From Clavulina sp. PMI_390 (taxonomy: Eukaryota; Basidiomycota; Agaricomycetes; Cantharellales; Hydnaceae), in contig WIDE01000270.1 of NCBI GenBank assembly GCA_015039315.1, positions 1 to 16,940 of the forward strand: a DNA stretch of 16,940 nucleotides, given 5' to 3'. Under the pieces are notes generated by a model. The model was not told where the DNA came from. It saw only the letters and a program-made list of their open reading frames with translations, and searched no databases. The translations under genes and the position numbers were made by a program. Below, piece by piece: positions 9,339 to 16,940 of this stretch; within the stretch, counting starts at the first letter, position 1; every line of letters starts with the position of its first letter.

Positions 9339-12300
9339 ATGGACGGCACTAGCAACCAGCGTCGACCACTCTCATCCAACAGGTTCCGTGGATGGATGTT
9401 GGCCCCCCCTTCAGCACTAGCTTCATTGTCTCTTGATCATGTTGAAGTGCATACATCAGTTGTCAATGGCTCTGGTTCGCTCACTCAACGCACCTTGGAT
9501 GCTTGGGATAGGCATCATTCGTCTGCACATCTTCGTGAGCGGTCAGCCGTAATCAAACCATCCGAAAATACTGGCTCTTCCCGTCTTCCCATAGTAAATA
9601 ACTCCGATTTAGGCCCAGCTGGTGGCAGACAGAAATCTTCCCCCCTACGCTCTTTTGCTTGGCATGGCGAATACACTCACCCCTCTATCCTTCCTAGCCA
9701 ATCACAAGCCTCCCCGGTCGATCATCAGCCACGAGTCCATACTCAAGCCATTCGGTCTCCTATCACTCAGGCTGTGGGGAGCACCAGAATGCGTGCTCTG
9801 TCGGTGCAAAGTCTGGAGTCATACAGTGGTTTGCAACTTGCACCACAAATATCATCGCTTTCGTCGCTACCACCCACCTCTAAGAGGATCTTTTTAAGCG
9901 CTCACGTTTTCGACAATATTCGCCATCCTTCACTTCTCGAGGCTGAGACTAGCGATCGCAACCCTCCTGGGACACATACACGCTCTCCTCGCTCAGTCAA
10001 TGAGACCCGGCGTCCCACTGATGTATTTTGGAACGCATCCACTCTTATGGCCCGTTTTGGGATTGCTCGAGCGCGCGATATGCTCAAGCTTTCCCTGACA
10101 GATGCTATCGAAGTTCTTGACCAGATCTACATTGTGCGTCGCTTGACCATTGGTCCAGGCTCAAAACTTCTGATCCAGCTGCATAGAACTTGCAAAACCA
10201 TGCCCCCGGCTCCGTTGAATACCCACATATGCTTCGTCTACTCCAGGACTGCTGTTCTCATGCTGGTACTCTCCCGACTCAGCTCGGCATAAGAAATGTA
10301 ACATTCAATAGGAGTCAGTTCCTGAACAGAGGAGGAGAAGCCATGCTGTATAAGGGTCGGATGGATGGGCACAATATAGTTGTTCGAGAACTGACAATTT
10401 CTACTAGAGATTGGAAGACTCCACGAGGTCATGAAGCCATTCAGGTAGTCAGCTCTTGCGCTATCTACTCAATCTGCTGGGGAAAATAACTTACACTGCT
10501 GTCCAGCGTGTGCATCGTGAAGCCATAATTCACTCCCAACTGCGACACCCTAACATACTCCCTTTCCTGGGAATCCATCATGAAGAGCCTGGCTCTCCTC
10601 CGCTTGTTATCCTACCATTCCATGAACATGGTTCGCTTCAGAGACTGCTTGCTGATTTGGAACCGGGTGGGCTCATCAAGCTGTCAGATCTCATCAGGAT
10701 TGTAAGGTTTTTTTTTTTCCAATCATTGCTATAGTTGCTTATTAGGCATGCATCAACCCTATTGAACATCAAGGTTATTGGTTCTGCCAGGGGGGTGGTG
10801 TACCTCCATTCACGCACTCCGCCTATTATTCATGGTGATCTACACCCTGTATGTTTTCTTTTTGTAACAAAGTGAGCACTCTTGACTTAGGTCATTTATG
10901 TTGAAATCATATAGGGAAACATCTTGCTTGATGATGGAATGAATCCAAGTCTTTGTGACTTTGGTCTCAGTCGCATCCGACATGAAATCTCTCGGGCACA
11001 CTCTATGCATGAGGAAGGAGGGCGGTCCCGGTTTGTAGCTCCGGAGCTTCATGATAGCTCAATGGACCAGTTTACTTCTAGCCAAGGGAGTGATGTGTTT
11101 GCTCTTGCCATGACATTTCTCAATGCCTGGAGCAGCCAGCAACCATTCTCTGAAATCAAGAATGACATGCTAGTAGTATCAAGGCTTATCCATGGTTTGC
11201 GTCCAAAGGAACCTGTTGCAGCTGTGGTGTTGGGCCCTAAAATCACAGAAAATTTCTGGAGTCTTCTTGAAGCTATGTGGACACATGAAGTGTTTAAACG
11301 GCCATCAAGCAATAAAGTGCTCATGGAGCTGGAGCATATATTCAATCAATGTGAGCTGTTTTGTGTACCTGGTGTCATGTGGCTGGGATGGCAACAAAAA
11401 CATTGTTGATATGCCCATACTGCAATGCTATAAACAGCTATTGACCATCAGGTGTTTCTGATCCAGTCAAGGACTCTTTTCCAATTGCACAAACCCATAT
11501 CCAATCTTTCAACCCTCATGGGTCTGATATTGAGGATGGGCTGCAGTCTCTGTCCACCCTCTCAAGAGTGAGACAGTCAGCTCACATGCTTGGTATGGCT
11601 CTTTCACTTTGCCACATAGCCAACAAACTTTCATTTGCTGACCACTCACTTCAGTGTCTCATGACCTACAGCATCTCCAGTATGCTCAGGATGCTAACCG
11701 GCTTCTGTGGGACCATAAACCTGAGAATTTGTGCCTCCCTGGTACTCGCACAGCTATCCTCAAAGCTATCCTTGATTGGGCAAAGGGAAGTGCCCAGCTA
11801 CCTGGTTGTCCACCCTATCTCAAGGGAATCAGCACAGACAAGCACATATTATGGTTGTGTGGTGTTGCTGGGAGTGGGAAGTCATCCATTGCCTTGTCTG
11901 TGGCCTTGGAGACCCATGCTTCTGGCATTCTTGGTGCTTATTACTGCTTCAACACAGCCAATCAGGCCCAGTTGAACCCATCCAACCTATTCAGCACAAT
12001 TGCATGCCAACTTGCTGCTAGGGACAAAGCAACTGAGAGCCACTTGATCAGCATAGCAAAATCATGTGACATACTTACCCAAAAGTCTACCAATCCCTCT
12101 GATCAACTCCATGCATTTGTCCTCCCACTGTTGACTACTGCATATGGGTCATCTGCTGCCCAGTCCAACATGATTATTGTGCTTGATGCTGTAGATGAAT
12201 CAGGCAGTATTGGGGAGCGCAAGGCCATTCTCAAATGTCTTGCTGAGCTTGGTAGCCAGCTCCCACCCACTGTCAGGATCCTGGTGACTTCACGCTTTGA

Positions 12301-15300
12301 AGTTGATATACAAAATAGTGTTCACTCTGACCTCCACACTGCACTCCTGCACATGGATCAGATCCCACATGATTCCACAAAAGCTGATATTGGGCTCTAT
12401 GTCCACCATATGCTCAAAGACATTCCCATCAGCTCAGATCCAGCAAAGTCTGAGGAGAAACTTACCCAGCTTGCTATCAAGTCTGAGCAATCCTTCCAAT
12501 GGGCTTCTACAGCATGCTTATACATCAGCAACATGGATGATGGGAATGCAGCATCCAGTCCAGCCAAGCGCATGCAGACTGTGCTCAGCACAGGGAGTAG
12601 CCTTTACTCTCTATACACTGCAGTATTTGACTCTAAATTTGGGACAAGTGACTCCAGTGACCTGGAACTGCTGCAGATAATTCTTGGGATGCTTGTTGCT
12701 GCTCAAAAACCACTCTCCCTCACCTCCTACTTGGAGCTTGGTCACCCTTACCTCCCAGACATGCCTGATCTAGATGTCCACAATGAGGCTAAAGGGCTAG
12801 TGTGTCACCTTGCCTCTCTCATGTCAGGCATAGATGACACAAATAAACCACTGGTACCACTGCACACATCTTTCACAGACTTCCTGCAGGACCAGCACAC
12901 AGACAAGAAGTATAGAGTGGATGTCAACAAAGCTCATCTCACCCTTGCATCTGGGTGTTTCCATGTCATGCAAAATGGCAAGAAGCATCTGTGCTTCAAT
13001 ATCTGCAAGCTTGAGACCTCAACCATGCTGAACTCTGAGATCCACAACCTTCCAGCTCTGGTGAAAGAGTATATTGGAGAAACACTGCTGTATGCTTGCC
13101 AGTTTTGGCCTGTACATTGTGCCAAACTACCAAGTGACCCAAGGGATATGATCATTCCAGCAATCCATTTGCTTTTGACATCCAGCAAGCTGTTGAACTG
13201 GTTGGAAGTGATGAGTTTGACTGGTTTATCAGCAACTAATGTTCTTACTCCTATCACTGCAGGGCCACTGGTAAAGCAATATTCTATTCATTGTGAAATT
13301 CTAATATGCCAATATCTATTTGTAGATGTACCATGGAATAAGTAACTCTGTGATGGAGGCAATGAGATTCAGCTCCTACTTTGCTGTTCCAATTGCACTC
13401 AGTGCACCCCATGTGTATCTGAGCACTCTACCATTCATTCCTAGATCTTCACCCCTACGCTCACTGGCAAAGGAGTACAGCAACACATTAAAAATTAAGT
13501 GGGGGCAGATGGAGGTTTGGCCTAGTTTATGGCAACATTGGCAAGCCAAGGCTGAGGTGGCTGCTGTAGCTTTTTCTCCCAAGAATGGAGTTGTGGCAGC
13601 AGCTCTGGATAACGGGGAGATCCAGTTCTGGAGCATAAAAACTGGACAGCAGGAGGGAGTGCCTCTCACTGTCCCTGATGGACGAGTCACATCTTTGTCA
13701 TTCTCACCAGAGGGAGCTCTGCTAGCATCTGGCTATGAAGACAACACCATTAGATTGTGGGATATTCAATCTCAGACAGCCATAGTATTGCCTCACACTG
13801 GCTGTAGTGGATGGGTCCCAACTGTGGCATTTGCGCCAAATGGATCTCTCCTAGCCTCTGGTTCTAGTGACAAGACTATCAGGCTGTGGGATGTTCAGTC
13901 CCACACAGCCATCAGAACACCTCTCTCTGGGCATGATGACATTGTCACATCTGTGGCATTCTCACCAGATGGTACTCTTCTTGCCTCTGGCTCCTGTGAT
14001 GACACCATCAGGCTGTGGGGTATTCAGTCTCATATGGCAATTGGAGTGCCTCTTACTGGCCACTATGCACTAGTTGCTTCTGTAGTGTTTTCACCAGATG
14101 GAGCACTCCTGGCCTCTGGCTCTGGTGACAAGACTATAAGGCTGTGGGACGTTCAGACCCAGGCAGCCATCAGAACACCTCTCACTGGCCATAATGACAC
14201 TGTCACATCTGTGGCATTCTCACCTGATGGAGCTCTCCTGGCCTCTGGTTCTTGTGACAAAACCACCAAGCTGTGGGATGTTGAGTTACATACAGCCAAA
14301 GGAGTGCCACTCACTGGCCACAATGAGTGGGTCAGATCTGTGGCATTCTCACCAGATGGAGCATTCCTTGCAGCTGGCTCTGGTGACAACACTATAAGGC
14401 TGTGGGATGTTCAGTCACATATATCCTTAGGGTTGCCTTCTGTTGACCATGGTGAATCAGTTGTATCTGTGGCCTTCTCACCAGATGGTGCTGTTCTGGC
14501 CTCTGGCTCTGGTGGGGCAGCCTCAAGCTGTGGAATGTTCAAACCCAGACAGCCATAGTATTGTCTCACACTGGCTATAGTGAATGGGTCACATCTGTGG
14601 CATTCTCTCCAGATGGAACTGTCCTGGTCTCTGGTTCTACTGATGAGGACATCAGGTTGTGGGATGTTCAGACCCAGACAGTGATCAGAACACCTCTCAC
14701 TGGCCATGATGGTCCTGTTGCATCTGTCGCATTCTCCCCAGATGGAGCTCTTGTGGCATCTGGGTCTTGGGACAAGACCATCAAGCTGTGGGATGTTGAG
14801 TTACATACAGCCAAGGGAGTACCACTCACTGGCCATGATGATTGGGTGGTATCTGTGGTATTCTCACCAGATGGGGCACTCCTGGCCTCTGGCTCTAGTG
14901 ACAAGAGCATCAGGCTGTGGGATGTTCAGACCCAGATGGCCATCAAAACACCTCTTATTGGGCATGATGGACCAGTGACATCTGTGGCATTCTCACCAGA
15001 TGGGGCACTACTGGCCTCTGGCTCTCATGACAAGACCATCAAGTTGTGGAATGTTCAAGCCTATACAGCTGTAGGGTTGCCTCTCATTGGCCATAATGAA
15101 TTTGTTAGATCTGTGGCATTCTCACCTGATGGAGCTTTTGTGGCCTCTGGCTCTGGTGACAACACCATTATGCTATGGGATGTTCAGACCCAGACACTGA
15201 TTGGCATTCCTCTCACTGGTCATGATGAATTCATTACATCTGTGGCATTCTCACCTGATGGAGCTCTCCTGGCCTCTGGTTCTTTTGACAAGACCATCAG

Positions 15301-15724
15301 GCTGTGGGATGTTCAGTCCCACCCAGCCACAGGAGTACCTCTCCCTGGCTGTGATGAATATATCACTTCTGCAGCATCCTCCCCAGATGCAGACCTCCAA
15401 GTTTTTGGCTCTCATCATACTGTTGAGCTCTCAAGTGAAACTCAGAATCTTTCTGCACTGCACATCAATATCCCTACAAATGACAAACCTTTACAAATGT
15501 CTCTATCTCCATCATCATGGCACAATGTCCTCCAAAATGGATGGCTCAAAGGTCCATATAATGAGCTTGTCCTCTGGATTCCTGCAGTATATGATACACT
15601 GCCCCACTATAAGCAACTGGTTGCAATCCTTGGCAGAGATTCACCTCCATTCCTCCATGTAAAAGTCAATGAGATGGCGCTTGGCACCAATTGGATCAAG
15701 TGTCACACACCTTCATTAGTTTAG
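9339..15724 (+). CDS. Kinase-like - NACHT - WD40 (NLR/STAND) receptor, eight exons, frame broken by one base at 14514-14517
   Basis: Proposed exons are 9339-10133, 10187-10444, 10507-10701, 10774-10848, 10915-11350, 11452-11592, 11655-13270 and 13326-15724. All seven introns are GT-AG (53-101 nt) and in phase, including those joining kinase to NACHT (HML|V|SHD) and NACHT to WD40 (AGPL|MYH). Residues 1-265 are Ser/Pro-rich and probably disordered. Residues about 310-550 are kinase-like: RGGEAMLYKG loop, IVVREL (Arg332 at the usual Lys), REAIIHSQLRHPNILPFLG, HGDLHPGNILL, CDFGLS and VAPEL. NACHT follows from about 640, with Walker A GVAGSGKSS (Lys709), Walker B IIVLDAVDES and ILVTSRFE. Fourteen WD40 repeats start at 1249, then a degenerate fifteenth and a tail to SLV. 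By family knowledge such proteins are cytosolic sensors of allorecognition or defence that oligomerise on activation. Without the indel there would be about 1,971 residues; as written, translation stops at 14558 after about 1,582. Confidence 0.8.
10249..11350 (+). other. Protein-kinase-like domain within the receptor gene (five exon pieces)
   Basis: The region runs from LRLLQDCCSHAGTLPTQLGI, a lead-in typical of agaricomycete kinase families, to RPSSNKVLMELEHIFNQ. Present are the alpha-C Glu (REAII), a catalytic-loop HGD with Asn (GDLHPGN), DFG, an APE equivalent (VAPEL), SDVFALAMT and the final Arg (KRPSS). The glycine-rich loop is degenerate (RGGEAMLY), and the beta3 lysine position is Arg332 (CGA, 10385-10387). 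The domain is complete in length, so it is not a fragment. Confidence 0.8.
11711..12330 (+). other. NACHT NTPase domain core within the receptor gene
   Basis: It opens with ENLCLPGTRTAILKAILDWA, the usual pre-NACHT segment. Walker A (GVAGSGKSS) is encoded at 11861-11887. The hydrophobic Walker B strand (MIIVLDAVDES) is near 12170-12200 and the sensor-like ILVTSRFE near 12279-12302. All core motifs are intact, so nucleotide binding is expected. Helical winged-helix-like sequence follows up to the WD40-preceding linker, including LPFIPRSSPL and KEYSNTL, which is typical of fungal NACHT-WD40 proteins. Confidence 0.85.
13554..15358 (+). repeat. Array of 14 WD40 repeats, 43 codons (129 nt) each
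   Basis: Repeats start at 13554, 13683, 13812, 13941, 14070, 14199, 14328, 14457, then 14585 (one base short), 14714, 14843, 14972, 15101 and 15230. The consensus is xVTSVAFSPDGALLASGSxDKTIRLWDVQ followed by a linker ending PLTGHD (quoted here in parts). Repeats 1-2 are the most diverged, and repeats 3-14 are highly alike also at the DNA level. A degenerate fifteenth begins at 15359 (YITSAASSPD). Fourteen repeats would build two seven-bladed propellers. Shared variants point to past block exchange: repeats 6-7 resemble 12-13, repeats 5-6 resemble 9-10, and repeats 2-3 resemble 8-9. Confidence 0.95.
14514..14517 (+). other. Single-base frameshift in a GGGG run inside WD40 repeat 8
   Basis: Frame 1 of the WD40 exon reads normally to SGSG and then turns into GAASSCGMFKPRQP and a stop at 14556-14558. 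One base over, SLKLWNVQ continues perfectly. From TCT to CTGTGG this repeat has 26 bases where the other repeats have 27, so one base is missing, most simply from the G run. A 47-nt segment 14512-14558 (GTGGGG...CATAG) could be spliced to regain the frame, but it would delete the heart of a well-conserved blade. Confidence 0.8.
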
Positions 15725-16386
15725 GTACCTTAGAACATTCATTTAGTGTCCTTGCCATCTGAGCTGAGTCTTATTAGCCCAAACAATCATTCCAGCCACC
15801 ACTTGTATTTACACATTTCTTAGATACCTACAGTGCAAGCAAGTACATCTGTCTTACAAAGCAAATGAAATGTAGATGAAACATATATGGAGTATATATA
15901 CATAAAAAGCACTCAAACAGACCTTTAACACTTTCAGTGTCGCCTGAATGGGGTTCTACTCAACACCTAAACCCCATTTCCAGCTCCCTGCAGTCAAACA
16001 TGGGATTCAGCAGCCAAATATCAGGTTTTGGGGCGGATAAAGCATTTGAAGTGCATCCAAATATCAGAATAGACTCACTGTGCTCAAGAACTCTGATTGC
16101 CTTCCAGCCTCTCCACCTTGGGATCCCTGCCTCCAATTGTTCTACCCTGCCCTGCTGCCATCCCACTTGATTATGGGACTCTAGATGCACCTTTACAATC
16201 ATGATAAGCAAGAGGCAATCCAGCCTAACTCAGCACAAATAGCATCATTATCTGCCATTTGCATTCCAAAAGCTCACAGAAAGTTTGACACCTAGAATAG
16301 GGTGCCATTGAGCTTTACACACTCTCTTCTTGTAGTGTGAGCAGCTTGCACAAGACCCTCAATTATATTGGGTGCATGTATGATTT
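15725..16386. other. AT-richer 3' flank of the receptor gene, no gene seen
   Basis: This is probably a 3' UTR followed by non-coding DNA. It contains AT-rich stretches (about 15880-15905). A perfect nine-base inverted repeat, AATGGGGTT at 15947-15955 and AACCCCATT at 15970-15978, has a 14-base loop. CCAAATATCAG occurs twice (about 16013 and 16057). Short reading frames on both strands have no recognisable product. CpG is almost absent. Confidence 0.5.
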
Positions 16387-16478
16387 ATTCCCAGATCAAA
16401 GCCTGCATTTCCCAGACTATCCCTTTATTTCCCAGAGCATCCCTACATTTCCCAGACTAACCCTACATTTCCCAGAGT
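16387..16478 (+). repeat. Minisatellite cluster A, 20-nt units with TTTCCCAGA core (~4.5 units)
   Basis: Units begin at about 16388, 16408, 16428, 16448 and 16468. They alternate between TTTCCCAGACTA.CCCT and TTTCCCAGAGCATCCCTACA types. The spacing is exactly 20 bases for the last four. The array is non-coding. Confidence 0.85.
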
Positions 16479-16744
16479 TGATGAAAACACATGCCACAGG
16501 AACATACTATATACCATTAGATGCGGAAAAATCATGAGAATCTAACGGTATCATTTGTTTGTCACAAACCGTGATGGTTTGTTCACAATTTCAAAATAAC
16601 TATTGGCACTTGTTGCACCAAGGTCAAGTATGCAGCTTTGTATAAATGTTTTGATGTGTTAGGCACCATTTATGGAGCAAGCTATTTTAAATTAGCATAG
16701 ATCCAGTGTATGTCAATCCTCCCACCAGGGTGAAAAAGTATTTG

Positions 16745-16940
16745 TTTCCCAGAGCTGAGGTGGGGATTCCCAGAGCTAGGTGTTGATTCCCAGAGCAAGG
16801 TGTTGATTCCCAGAGCTAGGTGTTGATCCCCAGAGCTAGGTGCTGATCCCCAGAGCTAGGTGTTGATCCCCAGAGACAGGTTTTGATTCCCAGAGCTAGG
16901 TGTTGATTCCCAGAGGTAGGTATTGATTCCCAGAGGTGGG
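16745..16940 (+). repeat. Minisatellite cluster B, 20-nt units TGTTGATTCCCAGAGCTAGG (~10 units, continues past window)
   Basis: From 16761 to the end of the window the sequence is a tandem array with exact 20-base spacing (nine units), preceded by one slightly offset unit at about 16745. Variation is concentrated at GATTCC/GATCCC and at AGCTAGG/AGCAAGG/AGACAGG/AGGTAGG. The TTCCCAGAG core is shared with cluster A, 270 bases away. The array is unfinished at the right edge. Confidence 0.95.

Noticed and set aside
11568..11975. A 135-codon plus-strand frame overlapping the kinase-NACHT junction
   Set aside because: It is a shadow of the NACHT frame. The NACHT frame has the Walker motif and the in-phase intron.
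14153..14910. Repeated open frames on the minus strand and in other plus frames across the WD40 array
   Set aside because: They are mirror frames of the 129-nt repeat, whose uniform codons keep several frames open.
16561..16587. Imperfect inverted repeat GTCACAAACC / GGTTTGTTCAC
   Set aside because: The stem is interrupted and short, and no second copy or target duplication was seen to support a transposon end.
16745..16940. Regular repeats reminiscent of a CRISPR array
   Set aside because: Units are contiguous with no unique spacers, and the setting is a eukaryotic genome.

Overview
The window looks like nuclear DNA of a filamentous basidiomycete, most likely an agaricomycete. The signs are short GT-AG introns (mostly 53-100 nt) that join neighbouring reading frames in phase, a kinase/NACHT/WD40 receptor of fungal type, and a secreted GPI-type glycoside hydrolase. 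A Rhizoctonia-like (Ceratobasidiaceae) source is my guess from the protein styles and was not tested. All supported genes lie on the + strand. No tRNA, rRNA, CRISPR array or prokaryotic signal was seen.

Layout. (1) 1-306 is the 3' end of a 5-oxoprolinase/hydantoinase-A type gene. (2) 848-4051 is a five-exon gene for a protein of about 988 aa, with a possible papain-like His...Cys region followed by TPR-like helices. (3) 4946-5464 is a diverged direct repeat of 212-727. It carries a dead tail of the oxoprolinase gene, so the TPR-like gene is bracketed by two copies of the same flank. (4) 5665-8375 is an eight-exon gene for a 435-aa six-hairpin (GH88/GH105-like) glycosidase with a signal peptide and a GPI-type C-terminus. 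(5) 9339-15724 is an eight-exon gene that I assemble as one NLR-like receptor: disordered N-terminus, protein-kinase-like domain, NACHT NTPase, 14 near-identical WD40 repeats (2 x 7) and a short C-terminal extension. A single-base deletion in a G run at 14514-14517 breaks the frame inside WD40 repeat 8. (6) 15725-16940 is AT-richer non-coding DNA with two clusters of a 20-nt TTCCCAGAG-containing minisatellite, the second running off the window.

How the parts relate. The oxoprolinase tail, the TPR-like gene and the hydrolase do not form a pathway. Their order is best explained by insertion or duplication of the TPR-like gene together with a flank. The receptor is the biologically striking item: a kinase-like effector domain with its beta3 lysine replaced, fused to a STAND ATPase and a WD40 sensor that bears the marks of concerted evolution and diversifying selection. 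CpG is frequent up to its first exon, falls through the kinase exons and almost vanishes in the NACHT-WD40 half and beyond. This suggests that the right part of the window has a methylated, repeat-associated history. Exon boundaries were inferred by eye from splice consensus, phase and protein continuity; there is no transcript evidence.
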